Assembly (NCBI GenBank): GCA_945913255.1
Contig: CAMEDC010000002.1
Coordinates: forward strand, 1 to 64,000
DNA from: an uncultured Lachnospiraceae bacterium
Lineage (GTDB): Bacteria > Bacillota > Clostridia > Lachnospirales > Lachnospiraceae
DNA: 64,000 bases
Direction of reading: 5' to 3'
Positions 36,921-46,316 of this stretch are shown here, piece after piece. The notes under the pieces were generated by a model that had not been told where the DNA came from, made no database searches, and saw only the letters and a program-made list of their open reading frames with translations. Position numbers and translations under genes: made by a program. Position 1 is the first letter of the stretch; each line of letters starts with the position of its first letter.

Positions 36921-39512
36921 TCAGGCTGTCTTGATCGCCGATGCAGTCAGCTGACCATCCTCCACAGCAATCTGAATGACATCACCCTCATCCACCTGAT
37001 CTGCCAGAATCAGCTTTGCCGCAAGGGTTTCCACATGCTTCTGGATATACCGCTTCAAAGGACGTGCGCCATATACAGGGTCGTAGGCATTATCCGCAAT
37101 GAACTGCTTTGCTTCCGGTGTCAGTTCCAGTGTAAGTTCCCTGTCCGCCAGCCGCTTGTTTAAATCTGCCACAATCAAATCGACTATGCCGCCGATATTA
37201 TCCCTGGTCAAAGGCTTGAACAAAATCGTCTCATCCAGACGGTTCAAAAACTCCGGTCTGAAATGGTTTCTCAGATCATTCATGACCAGTTCCTCTGCCT
37301 GAGGGCTAATGGTTCCGTCTTCCTGGATGCCTTCCAGCAGATAGTTCGCACCGATGTTGGAAGTCATAATCAGAATAGTATTCTTAAAGTCCACCGTTCT
37401 GCCCTGGGAATCGGTAATACGTCCATCATCCAGTACCTGCAAAAGCACATTGAACACATCCGGATGCGCTTTCTCAATCTCATCAAAGAGCACAACACTG
37501 TAGGGCTTTCTCCTGACCGCTTCCGTCAGCTGTCCGCCCTCTTCATATCCCACATATCCGGGAGGTGCTCCAATCAGACGCGAGACAGAATACTTCTCCA
37601 TATATTCACTCATGTCAATACGAACCATATTGTTCTCATCGTCAAACAGGGCCGCCGCAAGGGATTTTGCCAGCTCCGTCTTACCGACACCGGTAGGTCC
37701 CAGGAACAGGAAGGAACCGATGGGCTTCGTGGGGTCTTTGATACCCGCCTTGGAACGGATGATTGCCTCCGTTACCTTGGTGACACCTTCCTCCTGTCCG
37801 ATGACACGCTTGTGCAGTTCCTCGTCCAGGTGAAGCGTCTTGTTTCTCTCGCTCTCCGTCAGCTTTGCCACCGGAATTCCCGTCCAACGGGAAATAATTC
37901 TGGCGATTTCCTCATCGGATACCTTCTCATGCACCAGGGAAAGCTCTGCATCTCCTGACTTTGCCTCTTCCTGCTCCAGCTGCTTTTTCAGACTGGGCAA
38001 TTTGCCGTAGGAAAGTTCTGCCGCCTTCTCCAGATTACCTTCCCGCTGCGCAATCTGTATCTCATTGTTGACGCTGTCAATTTCCTCACGCAGTTTGGAA
38101 AGTTTATCCACAGATGCTTTCTCATTGTCCCACTGGGCCTTTTTGCCCGCAAATTCTTCTTTCAGTTCCGCCAGTTCCTTCTGCAAATCCGCCAGCCGCT
38201 CACTGCTCAGTCTGTCATCTTCCTTCTTCAGAGCCGCCTCCTCGATTTCCAGCTGCATAATCTTTCTCTGCAGTTCATCCAGTTCCGTAGGCATGGAATC
38301 CAGTTCTGTCTTAATCAATGCGCAGGCCTCATCCACCAAATCGATTGCCTTGTCCGGAAGAAATCTGTCGGAAATATATCGGTTGGACAGCACTGCCGCG
38401 CTCACCAGAGCGTTGTCCATGATTTTCACACCATGGTATACCTCATAGCGCTCCTTCAGTCCTCTTAGGATGGAGATGGTATCTTCCACCGTGGGCTCCT
38501 CTACCATAACCGGCTGGAAACGACGTTCCAGAGCTGCATCTTTCTCAATATACTGTCTGTACTCATCCAGTGTCGTTGCACCGATGCAGTGCAGTTCACC
38601 CCTTGCAAGCATGGGCTTTAACATATTGCCCGCATCCAAAGCGCCGTCCGTCTTTCCTGCACCCACAATGGTGTGCAGTTCATCGATAAACAGAATAATC
38701 TGCCCATCGCTGTTCTTTACATCCTCCAGCACCGCTTTCAGACGTTCCTCGAATTCGCCTCTGTACTTGGCTCCTGCCACAAGGGCACCCATATCCAGTG
38801 CAAATATCTTCTTATCCTTTAAGCCCTGCGGCACATCCCCTCTGACAATACGCTGTGCAAGGCCTTCCACCACGGCGGTCTTGCCGACACCGGGCTCACC
38901 AATCAGCACAGGATTGTTCTTGGTCTTCCGAGACAGAATGCGGATAATATTTCTGATTTCGCTGTCTCTGCCAATAACCGGATCAAGCTTCTGATTTCTT
39001 GCCTTCTCCACCAGCTCCTGCCCGTATTTCTCCAGGGTGTCATAGGTCGCCTCCGGGTTGTCGCTGGTCACGCGCTGATTGCCGCGTACTGTGGACAACG
39101 CCTGCAAAAAGCGTTCTCTGGTAATGCCGTACTCCTTCCAGATTTGTGCAATCTCCCTGTTCGGATTCTTAATCATGGCAAGGAATAAATGCTCCACGGA
39201 GACATATTCGTCCCCCAGCTGCTTCGCCTCATCTTCAGCACTGACAAGAACCTTGTTCAGATCCTTTCCCACATAGACCTGTCCGCCCTGTACCTTGGTA
39301 CGTTTAGCGAGTGCCTGCTCCACCCTGTTCACAAAGTGTTCCTTCTGAATCTCCATCTTCTCAATCAGTTTCAAAATCAGGCTGTCTTCTATGGTCAGGA
39401 GACTGTACAGCAAATGCTCCTGCTCTATCTCCTGATTGCCATACTCATAAGCCAGTTTCTCACATCCCTCAACTGCCTGCATGGACTTCTGCGTAAATTT
39501 CTGTATATTCAT
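36921..39512 (-). CDS. clpB: ATP-dependent disaggregase ClpB
   Basis: ClpB rescues aggregated proteins with DnaK. The 863-residue hexameric AAA+ protein shows the N-domain ([18 protein letters not shown]), NBD1 with Walker [15 protein letters not shown], the coiled-coil middle domain (about 400-520, rich in [13 protein letters not shown]), NBD2 with [14 protein letters not shown] and [20 protein letters not shown], and the C-terminal domain. The middle domain separates ClpB from ClpA and ClpC. No CtsR or CIRCE operator was recognised upstream, where instead a short tandem repeat precedes the gene. Confidence 0.97.
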   Translation of the reverse strand: MNIQKFTQKSMQAVEGCEKLAYEYGNQEIEQEHLLYSLLTIEDSLILKLIEKMEIQKEHFVNRVEQALAKRTKVQGGQVYVGKDLNKVLVSAEDEAKQLGDEYVSVEHLFLAMIKNPNREIAQIWKEYGITRERFLQALSTVRGNQRVTSDNPEATYDTLEKYGQELVEKARNQKLDPVIGRDSEIRNIIRILSRKTKNNPVLIGEPGVGKTAVVEGLAQRIVRGDVPQGLKDKKIFALDMGALVAGAKYRGEFEERLKAVLEDVKNSDGQIILFIDELHTIVGAGKTDGALDAGNMLKPMLARGELHCIGATTLDEYRQYIEKDAALERRFQPVMVEEPTVEDTISILRGLKERYEVYHGVKIMDNALVSAAVLSNRYISDRFLPDKAIDLVDEACALIKTELDSMPTELDELQRKIMQLEIEEAALKKEDDRLSSERLADLQKELAELKEEFAGKKAQWDNEKASVDKLSKLREEIDSVNNEIQIAQREGNLEKAAELSYGKLPSLKKQLEQEEAKSGDAELSLVHEKVSDEEIARIISRWTGIPVAKLTESERNKTLHLDEELHKRVIGQEEGVTKVTEAIIRSKAGIKDPTKPIGSFLFLGPTGVGKTELAKSLAAALFDDENNMVRIDMSEYMEKYSVSRLIGAPPGYVGYEEGGQLTEAVRRKPYSVVLFDEIEKAHPDVFNVLLQVLDDGRITDSQGRTVDFKNTILIMTSNIGANYLLEGIQEDGTISPQAEELVMNDLRNHFRPEFLNRLDETILFKPLTRDNIGGIVDLIVADLNKRLADRELTLELTPEAKQFIADNAYDPVYGARPLKRYIQKHVETLAAKLILADQVDEGDVIQIAVEDGQLTASAIKTA

Positions 39513-39559
39513 AATAAATCCCCCTTTCCGGTTGTCCTATTTGCCTTTTTTGATTGTTC

Positions 39560-39609
39560 TTCCGGTTATCATTCCGGGTTCGCACTCCGGTTATTATCCT
39601 GGTTATTCT
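39560..39609. repeat. Short degenerate tandem repeats upstream of clpB
   Basis: TTCCGGTTATCA, TTCCGGGTTCGCAC, TCCGGTTATTAT, CCTGGTTATTC: four related units with a 12-14-base period in the clpB leader, plus another TTTCCGGTTG at the ribosome binding site. Could be a regulator-binding array or neutral microsatellite. Confidence 0.5.
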
Positions 39610-39644
39610 TGATTGGTTCCTATTCTCTTTTGTCTGTTCTATAA

Positions 39645-39674
39645 CTAATATAGCATAAGTGTTCTATTATGCAA
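39645..39674 (-). promoter_or_regulatory. Promoter of clpB
   Basis: Minus strand TTGCAT, 18-base spacer, TATTAG, giving a leader of about 125 bases that contains the tandem repeats. Confidence 0.45.
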
Positions 39675-40089
39675 TAAAGAAAGTATAAACTTTTTCGGAA
39701 GAAATTAAAATCCCCAAAACTTCAACAGCCTCCAGAGCCTTCTGTACCCTTCCGGTACAGTGTCCGCACATCATTCCCTCAATTGTCATTACCTTTGTCA
39801 TACTCTTTTCCTTCCTTTCCTCATAAAATTCCATTTTATTTTCATTTCCTATCCTTACATCGATAGACTGTCCGCTCATTGTTTCCGTCACTTCTGTCGA
39901 ACCGTCACCGGCCTCCTGCGTTGCATCCGGCGCTTCCAGTTTTTCCTGCGAACCTTTTACCACTTCCGGCTTTTGCCTCACTTCTGCCGCAGCGCTCCTC
40001 CTCTTCACTGGCTTCTCAAACCCACTCTTAAATCCTCTCAGCCGCAGCGCATTTCCGATATATGATACCGTTCCTTCATACTGCCTCAC
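39667..40089 (-). pseudogene. Collapsed copA-copZ remnant
   Basis: The 140-residue frame joins pieces of two copper genes. The start EGTVSYIGNALRLRGFK resembles the last residues of CopA-type P1B-ATPases (normally SVVSNALRLRFFK), while the rest of the roughly 750-residue pump is absent. A low-complexity Glu-rich linker leads to TKVMTIEGMMCGHCTGRVQK, the heavy-metal-associated domain with its CxxC copper site. That domain stops about halfway and is followed by frame-shifted sequence. It lies 44 bases downstream of csoR in the normal csoR-copA-copZ order. A large deletion best explains this; no copper pump remains here. Confidence 0.75.
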
Positions 40090-40132
40090 ATTCTGCCGCC
40101 GGTGACGGCAATTAGTCTAAGAGCTTTTCCTC

Positions 40133-40465
40133 CTATTTTAACTTCTTCACCGGTTCCACCGCCTCATCCACCACGGCTGTATTCCCTTTCTGTATTTCCC
40201 CAACCACACAGGTTTCCATATGCTCCTGCAAAATCAGATATCCGAAAGCCTGCAGCGCACTCTCCACCGCAGCAATCTGCGTCAGGATATCTCCGCAATA
40301 GCGGTTTTCATCCAGCATTTTCCCAATTCCGTTCAGTTGACCCATCATCCGGCTCAAACGGTTTTTCAGCTGTCTTAACTCTTTTTCATCCCTGGGCGTC
40401 GCCTTCTGATGACAGCAGCAACTATTTTCTGCAGAATTCTCCTTATCCTTATTATTTCCCGACAT
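40133..40465 (-). CDS. csoR: Copper-sensing repressor CsoR
   Basis: The 110-residue protein starts MSGNNKDKENSAENSCCCHQ (ATG at 40465, after GGATAGGAGAGAT). The DUF156 helical bundle is intact: LRQLKNRLSRMMGQLNGIGK, DENRYCGDILTQIAAVESAL and LQEHMETCVVG. The Cys of RYC and the His and Cys of EHMETC are the Cu(I) ligands of CsoR. The N-terminal CCCH cluster is an extra possible metal site. Two matching operators lie in its promoter, so it likely represses itself although the pump genes behind it are gone. Confidence 0.92.
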   Translation of the reverse strand: MSGNNKDKENSAENSCCCHQKATPRDEKELRQLKNRLSRMMGQLNGIGKMLDENRYCGDILTQIAAVESALQAFGYLILQEHMETCVVGEIQKGNTAVVDEAVEPVKKLK

Positions 40466-40540
40466 ATCTCTCCTATCCCTTCTTCTACACTGATACACAA
40501 TCTACACAAGTCACAACCGCGTCTGTATTGGTTACGCAAA

Positions 40541-40602
40541 ATACCCCACAGGGGTATCCCGTATCCTCTCACGGGATATACCCCCATAGGGTATTTTGTC
40601 AA
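40541..40602 (-). promoter_or_regulatory. csoR promoter with two CsoR operators
   Basis: ATACCCCACAGGGGTAT (40541-40557) and ATACCCCCATAGGGTAT (40578-40594) are palindromes of the TACCC-N-GGGTA type known for CsoR. Their starts are 37 bases apart. A further inverted pair, TATCCCGT and ACGGGATA, lies between them. On the minus strand TTGACA (40597-40602) sits next to the second palindrome and TATATC follows at about 16 bases, so that operator fills the spacer and would block RNA polymerase. Confidence 0.85.
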
Positions 40603-40654
40603 GTGCTCTGTTTATTTCTTGCTTTAGGTTCTTGCTGCTTACCAGGCAAAGTAC

Positions 40655-41959
40655 CTAGATGCTTGCGAAGCCGCCCTCCAGATCCTCAATAATATCATCG
40701 ATATTCTCAGTTCCGATGGAAAGGCGGATTGTATTGCGGTAAATGCCCTGTTCCTTTAATTCCTCATCGCTCAGCTGTGCATGTGTTGTGGAAGCCGGAT
40801 GAATCACCAGACTCTTTACATCTGCAACATTTGCCAGCAGAGAGAACAACTCCAGATTGTCAATGAACTTCTTTGCTTCTTCCTCTCCACCCTTGATTTC
40901 AAAGGTAAAGATGGAGCCGCCGCCCTTCGGGAAATACTTCTTGTAGAGAGCCTGCTGCACAGGGTCGTCGGAAACGGAAGGGTGATGTACCTTTTCTACC
41001 TTGGGATGCCTGTTCAAATATTCCACAACCTTCAGTGCATTTTCCACGTGACGCTCCACTCTCAGAGAAAGCGTTTCCAGTCCCTGCAAAAAGAAAAATG
41101 CGTGGAAAGGAGAAAGTGTTGCACCGGTATCTCTCAAAAGAATGGCACGGATTGCCGTCACAAAAGCAGCCTGAGGCAATGCCTCTGCAAAGTTTACACC
41201 GTGATAGCTGTCATTGGGTGTCGTCAGATGAGGAAACTTGCCGCTTGCTTTCCAGTCAAATTTTCCGCTCTCAATAATCACACCGCCAATCGTTGTTCCG
41301 TGTCCGCCGATAAATTTTGTCGCGGAATGAACCACGATATCTGCCCCATACTCAAAGGGTCTCACCAGATAAGGCGTTGCAAAGGTATTGTCCACCACCA
41401 GAGGGATTTTGTGTGCATGCGCAATCTCCGCAAGCTTCTCAATGTCTACCACGTCGGAATTGGGATTTCCAAGTGTCTCGATATAGACAGCCTTTGTATT
41501 CTCTCTGATTGCATTTTCCACAGCATTAAGATCAAATGGGTCAACAAAAGTAGTGGTAACGCCGTAATCAACCAGTGTATGTGCCAGAAGATTATAGGTT
41601 CCTCCGTATATATTGTTGGCACATACAATATGGTCACCGGATTTTGCAAGATTCTGAATTGTGTATGTAATGGCAGCCATACCGCTTCCGACAGCAAGCG
41701 CTGCTGTTCCGCCTTCCAAAGCTGCAATTCTCTTTTCAAACACATCCTCCGTGGGATTGGTCAGACGCCCATAAATATTTCCGCTGTCAGCAAGTCCGAA
41801 ACGTGCCGCCGCATGATCACAGTTTCGGAATACATAGGAGGAAGTCTGGTAAATAGGCACTGCCCTCGCATCCGTAACGGGATCCGGCTGTTCCTGTCCA
41901 ACATGTAACTGTAATGTCTCAAATCTTAAGTTTCTCTCTGCATAGGGTTTCTTACTCAT
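40655..41959 (-). CDS. metY: O-acetylhomoserine sulfhydrylase
   Basis: PLP enzyme that makes homocysteine from O-acetylhomoserine and sulfide. The 434-residue protein starts MSKKPYAERNLRFETLQLHV (ATG at 41959, after GGAGAAAACG). The PLP lysine is in VVHSATKFIGGHGTTIGGVI. VGSGMAAITYTIQNL, IYGGTYNLL, FVDPFDLNAVENAI and SLVIHPASTTHAQLSDEEL are typical of the MetY branch of Cys/Met-metabolism enzymes. Its promoter carries an imperfect palindrome. No S-box or T-box leader was seen. Confidence 0.95.
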   Translation of the reverse strand: MSKKPYAERNLRFETLQLHVGQEQPDPVTDARAVPIYQTSSYVFRNCDHAAARFGLADSGNIYGRLTNPTEDVFEKRIAALEGGTAALAVGSGMAAITYTIQNLAKSGDHIVCANNIYGGTYNLLAHTLVDYGVTTTFVDPFDLNAVENAIRENTKAVYIETLGNPNSDVVDIEKLAEIAHAHKIPLVVDNTFATPYLVRPFEYGADIVVHSATKFIGGHGTTIGGVIIESGKFDWKASGKFPHLTTPNDSYHGVNFAEALPQAAFVTAIRAILLRDTGATLSPFHAFFFLQGLETLSLRVERHVENALKVVEYLNRHPKVEKVHHPSVSDDPVQQALYKKYFPKGGGSIFTFEIKGGEEEAKKFIDNLELFSLLANVADVKSLVIHPASTTHAQLSDEELKEQGIYRNTIRLSIGTENIDDIIEDLEGGFASI

Positions 41960-42001
41960 CGTTTTCTCCATTCTGCCGGTCTGCGGCTCCCGCTTTTATT
42001 T

Positions 42002-42056
42002 CCTACTATTTTAGTGGGGTTTAGTAGATAATATTATACCGGACGGAATAAGTCAA
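42002..42056 (-). promoter_or_regulatory. metY promoter and candidate operator
   Basis: Minus strand TTGACT (42051-42056), 17-base spacer, TATTAT (42028-42033). Around and beyond the start point lies CCTACTATTTTAGTGGG (42002-42018), an imperfect palindrome, plus a further TAGTAG. The position suggests a repressor site; an Rrf2/CymR-type sulfur regulator would make sense but is not shown. Confidence 0.5.
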
Positions 42057-42082
42057 GCCGTTTTTGAAAATTTTTCCATAAA

Positions 42083-42130
42083 AAAACCGCCGCCCCGGAG
42101 ATTCTGCAGTTCCCCGGGAATGGCGGTTTT
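42083..42130 (-). terminator. Terminator after chemoreceptor 2
   Basis: AAAACCGCC with CCCCGG on one side and CCGGGG-AATGGCGGTTTT on the other form a long stem. On the minus strand TTTTTTTATGG follows directly, a strong intrinsic terminator 30 bases beyond the stop. Confidence 0.88.
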
Positions 42131-42160
42131 CATATTTTTTCATTCTGCTATCGTGGCGCA

Positions 42161-43630
42161 TCAGCCTTCCGTCCGCTGTAAATCCTGTGCCATCGCATAA
42201 ATACTCTCCAAAATTTCCTTACAGGATTTCATTGCTTCCACAGTTGTCCCGGAAGTCTTCAAGCCCTCCGTGGAAGAAGCTGCAACCTCTTCGCTGGTAG
42301 CTGATAAATGTGTGATATTTTCGGAAATGACACCGGTAGAGCGTAAAATCTCCTTTATCACGCGCTCTGTATGATTGATGTTTTCGTTTAGTCTGGACAC
42401 ACCTTCATCAATCTTCTCAAACTTTACTTTCGTCTCTTCAATCAGTTCATTCTGTTTTGCAACGGACTCCACAGAATTCTGAATACTCTCATTTGCACGC
42501 TTTGTATCGCTGTTCAATTCCTCGATGATATTGGTGATATTGTTGGAAGCGTCCTTTGTCTGCTCGGATAATTGTCTGATTTCCTCAGCTACTACGGCAA
42601 AGCCTCTTCCTGCCTCACCCGCACGTGCTGCCTCAATCGAAGCATTTAATGCCAGCAGATTTGTCTGGCTGGAAATACTGAGAATCGTTCCCACAAAACT
42701 CTGCACTTCAGCAACCTTCTGTGTCAGGCTTTCGATTACCTCCACGGTAATATCGCTTGCCGTTTCCACATTGTGCGCCTGCTCCTTCAGTTCCCTCACC
42801 ATAGCGGAACCCGCCGCTACATTTTCGCCGGTTCTCTCAGAGGCATCAATCATATTTTTCGTCTCGCTCTCAGCAACATCGGTATGCTGCTGAATGTCCG
42901 CACACATAGTCGCCTGCTCCTGAATGGCTTCTGCAGTACTCTCAGTGCTCTCCGCAATATTTGACATTGCAAAATTGCTTGTTTCCACACTCTGGTTCAG
43001 ACGCTCCAGCATCTCCATTGCCTCTTCGAAATGCCTGGAGATATTATCTGCCACAAGAGCCATCTTTTTGTTGCTTTCCTCCTGTCTCCTGGCTGCATCT
43101 GTAATCGTTTCCATGTTCTCCGCATTATTGCGAATTAACAGTTTTACAATACGCACGGATGCAACACCAATCAGTAAGGAAATGAAAAATGCAAGGAAAA
43201 GCGACTGCTGACCGGATGCATCGGAACTGCTGTAACGGAGCAGAAGTTTCAGCAGGTTTGCCGCAATAATCACAGCATTTCCCACAGCAATGATCCTTAC
43301 ATTCAAAAATACCATTGCTGCAAACAGAACGGGAAATGCGTAGGAAAAGGACAACAGATTGTTATTGAAAAGCACTGTCACCACATATGCCAGAGAAGCG
43401 CTTCCCAACATTACAATACCGCACATCTTCGTGTCTCTCTTCAGGATATAGACCACAGTTGAGACAATCAATGCAAGGACACCTGCTGCAATCTGAATAT
43501 AGTGCGTCCAGCTTCCTCCACCCTCATTGGTAAAGACAAAAAGCAACATTATCAAGACCATATAGCCAAGAATAATTGCAATTACGGGAAATACGGTAGC
43601 ATTCGCTCTCTTATACTGTTCACTGGTCAT
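42161..43630 (-). CDS. Methyl-accepting chemotaxis protein without extracellular domain
   Basis: The 489-residue receptor has about six membrane helices in residues 10-170 joined by short loops, so sensing must occur in the membrane or cytoplasm. No HAMP motif is clear. The signalling domain is complete: [54 protein letters not shown], and the C-terminal helix ends LQRTEG. Such membrane-only receptors may respond to energy or membrane state. It is monocistronic with its own promoter and terminator and distinct from the Cache-type receptor at 26-28 kb. Confidence 0.93.
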   Translation of the reverse strand: MTSEQYKRANATVFPVIAIILGYMVLIMLLFVFTNEGGGSWTHYIQIAAGVLALIVSTVVYILKRDTKMCGIVMLGSASLAYVVTVLFNNNLLSFSYAFPVLFAAMVFLNVRIIAVGNAVIIAANLLKLLLRYSSSDASGQQSLFLAFFISLLIGVASVRIVKLLIRNNAENMETITDAARRQEESNKKMALVADNISRHFEEAMEMLERLNQSVETSNFAMSNIAESTESTAEAIQEQATMCADIQQHTDVAESETKNMIDASERTGENVAAGSAMVRELKEQAHNVETASDITVEVIESLTQKVAEVQSFVGTILSISSQTNLLALNASIEAARAGEAGRGFAVVAEEIRQLSEQTKDASNNITNIIEELNSDTKRANESIQNSVESVAKQNELIEETKVKFEKIDEGVSRLNENINHTERVIKEILRSTGVISENITHLSATSEEVAASSTEGLKTSGTTVEAMKSCKEILESIYAMAQDLQRTEG

Positions 43631-43686
43631 ATTTTTCTCCCTTCAACATCAGAAATTTTCGTCAGCACTGCCAACGGATAAAATAA

Positions 43687-43716
43687 ATTATAGCATGTTT
43701 TGACTTAAATTTACAA
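43687..43716 (-). promoter_or_regulatory. Promoter of chemoreceptor 2
   Basis: Minus strand TTGTAA, 18-base spacer, TATAAT, about 55 bases upstream of the start. It resembles the vegetative sigma factor consensus rather than a flagellar sigma-28 site. Confidence 0.55.
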
Positions 43717-43743
43717 TATTTCTTCAGGAAATTTTCAGACATT

Positions 43744-45285
43744 TCACAGTTTTTCGAATGCAAAATATTCCGATGTCGTATATCCTTCTTTTGTGCCTCT
43801 TTCATTGATGGCAAAGAGACCTGCCTTCACACCGACCCATCTTCCCGGCGTAGCCTTTGTCACCCTGCCCGCCTGCCGGAAGTTTTTTTCATCCTCACTG
43901 ATTTCAAAACAGATATTTTCTGATTTTTCCACACGCATTCGCAGATAAATCCTGTTTTCCGTCACTACCTCCAGATTTGCCCTGATCTCATCATTCTGTT
44001 CCCAGTTACCGGTTCTCTGCTGCAAAATCAGTTTCCCATCTTTTTTCTGTACTGCCAGTGCCGTATAGCAGCCTCCCAGGGAAATCATACCTGCCACATC
44101 CCCCTCTGTCAGGTTCTCCAGATGCAGACAGGTGGTAATCTGAAATTCCGGTGCGGGCCACTTCTGAAGCAGAAGATTACTGATATCACACAACTGTGTC
44201 TCTTCCTTTGCAGGCTGAGCATACAGGGTCAGCCGATTCTTCTCAAGCTGATACCATTCCTCATGATAATTCGCATTCCACTGCCACTGCAGCCCCAGCT
44301 TCTCTCCCTCAAAGAAATCACTGTCCTCCGGCGCATCCACAGGATAAGTGCCTCCTACATCCGGTTTTTTGTACTGCATCACGGGCTCTCCACATCCGTC
44401 CACATCCTTCACGCCGATTATAGGCCAGTCATTCTCCCATCGCATGGGCTGTAAATGCAGAATTCTCCCCGCATTTCCTACATCCTGGAAATGAAGGAAC
44501 CAGTTCTCACCGCTCGGTGTATCCACCCAGGCTCCCTGGTGAGGGCCGTTCACCGGAGAACCTCCCTGGTGCAGCACGATTTTTTCTTCATAAGGGCCGT
44601 AGATATTTTTGGAACGAAGTACTGTCTGCCAGCCCGGCTTTACGCCTCCGGCAGGTGCAAAAATATAATAATAACCATTTCTCTTATACAGCTTCGGTCC
44701 TTCTATCGTAGGCTGGGTTGCATGCCCGTCATAGATAAACTGTCCGTCGTCCAGTACGCCGGAACAATCGGGCGCAATCGGTGACATATAGAGCATGCTC
44801 TTAAACCCGATTCTACTCCTCGCAAAGGCGGATACCATATACGCCTTTCCGTCATCATCCCAGAACGGGCAGGGATCTATCCATCCTACCACCTTCTTCA
44901 CATAGGAAGGCTCGCTCCACTTTCCCCAGGGATCCGTTGTCTTGCACATCATGATTCCCTCATCCGGCATGGGAATGAAAACGTAATATACCCCTTCGTG
45001 AAAACGAATGGCAGGTGCCCAGGTTCCGCATCCATGAACCGGTTTTTCATAGCATGCAAAGGGCAGCTTTTCCATAACATAATTGATTACCTTCCAGTTC
45101 ACCATATCCTTTGAGTGCAATAACGGCACCGCAGGTGTATTGCAAAAGCTGGATGCAATCAGGAAATAATCTTCCCCGACACGGATGGCATCCGGATCGG
45201 AATAGTCTGTGTACAGTATGGGGTTTTTGTATGTGCCGTCCCCTTGGTCGGCAATCCACATTTTCTGAATTTTTGTCTTATCCAT
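43744..45285 (-). CDS. GH43 glycosidase (beta-xylosidase/arabinofuranosidase-like)
   Basis: The start MDKTKIQKMWIADQGDGTYK (ATG at 45285, after GGGAGGGAGAGACT) gives 513 residues. The five-bladed propeller contains NPILYTDYSDPDAIRVGEDY (catalytic base Asp), VGWIDPCPFWDDDGKAYMV and TIEGPKLYKRNGYYYIFAPA (general acid Glu). A C-terminal beta-sandwich of about 190 residues begins near EKLGLQWQWNANYHEEWYQL, as in GH43 enzymes with a second lectin-like domain. There is no signal peptide, so it acts on imported oligosaccharides. A divergent AraC regulator with clear repeats in the shared promoter region implies local control. Confidence 0.92.
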   Translation of the reverse strand: MDKTKIQKMWIADQGDGTYKNPILYTDYSDPDAIRVGEDYFLIASSFCNTPAVPLLHSKDMVNWKVINYVMEKLPFACYEKPVHGCGTWAPAIRFHEGVYYVFIPMPDEGIMMCKTTDPWGKWSEPSYVKKVVGWIDPCPFWDDDGKAYMVSAFARSRIGFKSMLYMSPIAPDCSGVLDDGQFIYDGHATQPTIEGPKLYKRNGYYYIFAPAGGVKPGWQTVLRSKNIYGPYEEKIVLHQGGSPVNGPHQGAWVDTPSGENWFLHFQDVGNAGRILHLQPMRWENDWPIIGVKDVDGCGEPVMQYKKPDVGGTYPVDAPEDSDFFEGEKLGLQWQWNANYHEEWYQLEKNRLTLYAQPAKEETQLCDISNLLLQKWPAPEFQITTCLHLENLTEGDVAGMISLGGCYTALAVQKKDGKLILQQRTGNWEQNDEIRANLEVVTENRIYLRMRVEKSENICFEISEDEKNFRQAGRVTKATPGRWVGVKAGLFAINERGTKEGYTTSEYFAFEKL

Positions 45286-45345
45286 AGTCTCTCCCTCCCA
45301 GCCGGCTCTATCTGAGAACCGGTTTATCTCTGATACGGAAAGCAT

Positions 45346-45454
45346 ATCATATCAGCTTTTTCGTTTCGTGCCATTTTTTTAATTTTTTATGCCATTTCTT
45401 GCCATTCTCTCTCAAAGCATTTATACTGGTAACTATTCAGAGTAACTTATACTG
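45346..45454. promoter_or_regulatory. Divergent GH43/AraC control region
   Basis: Three TGCCATT boxes lie at 45369, 45390 and 45400, spaced 21 and 10 bases (two turns and one turn). The first overlaps the -35 position of a minus-strand promoter whose -10 is TATGAT (45346-45351), with a poor -35, the arrangement expected of an AraC-activated gene. Toward the araC-type gene, TTATACTG occurs twice (45421 and 45447), each containing a TATACT -10 candidate. Confidence 0.65.
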
Positions 45455-45473
45455 TTTGTAACGGGAGGTTCCC

Positions 45474-46316
45474 ATGAGTTTTTTCTATCAAAACCGCGCT
45501 GAGCGCGTCTGGTTCCACATATCGGAAAACCGCAGTTTTGCGCCCCATCTGCACAGACAGGTGGAACTGCTGCTTGTTCTCGAAGGAATTGTTACCGTCA
45601 CAGCAGACGACGCTGCCTTTCAGTTGTCCGCCGGAGAAGGTGTTATTGTCTTTCCCAACAGACTGCACAGCTTTACTACGCCCGAAAGCAGCCGTATTCT
45701 GATTTGCATTTTTGACAGCAGTTTCTGTCATGCATTCCGGAATTTTTTCCAGAACGACATTCCCGACAATCCACGCTTCCTGTTTCATGCTTTTTCCTGC
45801 CACGGCAGACACGCTTTACAGGAGCTGTTAAAATTGACTTCCGAGTTCGACCAGGCGCTGCGGATGCCGGAAAACATCGTGCTGTACGCTCAGGGCTACC
45901 TCACTCTGCTTCTGACTGACATTTTTGCCGGACTCTCCCTTTCTCCGGAACAGCGAATGAACGAGCCGGAGTTGGAACAACAGTTATTTCTCTACATCGA
46001 CAGCCACTACACCGACAATCTGACGCTGGAATATCTTGCCCGGGAATTCGGTGTCAGTCCTTTTCGCATATCCCGCATTTTTTCCGAAAAGCTTCATACC
46101 TCTTTTCCCCACTATGTAAACTCCAGACGACTGGAGTATGCGAGAGAACTGCTTGCAAATTCAGGGCTTTCCGTCACACGGATTGCACTGGATGCCGGCT
46201 TTGGAAGCGTTCGCACCTTTTTTCGGGAGTTTAAACGTACCTATCTCATCAGTCCCGGCGAATACCGTCGAAACGGTAATGATCCGTCACCCGCAGAATC
46301 TCTTCCCCCGTCTTGA
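45474..46316 (+). CDS. AraC-family regulator of the GH43 gene
   Basis: The 280-residue protein has an N-terminal cupin sensor (HLHRQVELLLVLEGIVTVTA, SAGEGVIVFPNRLHSFTTPE) and a C-terminal double helix-turn-helix (LTLEYLAREFGVSPFRISRI, then VTRIALDAGFGSVRTFFREF, ending ISPGEYRR). CGGGAGG precedes the ATG. It is transcribed away from the GH43 gene and probably activates it through the TGCCATT boxes. Its last 68 bases overlap the convergent EIIA-like gene, which is unusual. Confidence 0.93.
   Translation: MSFFYQNRAERVWFHISENRSFAPHLHRQVELLLVLEGIVTVTADDAAFQLSAGEGVIVFPNRLHSFTTPESSRILICIFDSSFCHAFRNFFQNDIPDNPRFLFHAFSCHGRHALQELLKLTSEFDQALRMPENIVLYAQGYLTLLLTDIFAGLSLSPEQRMNEPELEQQLFLYIDSHYTDNLTLEYLAREFGVSPFRISRIFSEKLHTSFPHYVNSRRLEYARELLANSGLSVTRIALDAGFGSVRTFFREFKRTYLISPGEYRRNGNDPSPAESLPPS

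Noticed and set aside
39513-39666. CtsR or CIRCE operator upstream of clpB
   Set aside because: Neither the tandem GGTCAAA heptads nor the CIRCE inverted repeat is present.
40781-41908. 375-residue plus-strand ORF opposite metY
   Set aside because: Shadow frame of metY, with many Cys and no motif.
41960-42160. SAM riboswitch upstream of metY
   Set aside because: The leader is short (about 60 bases) and lacks S-box helices; the visible hairpin belongs to the neighbouring chemoreceptor terminator.
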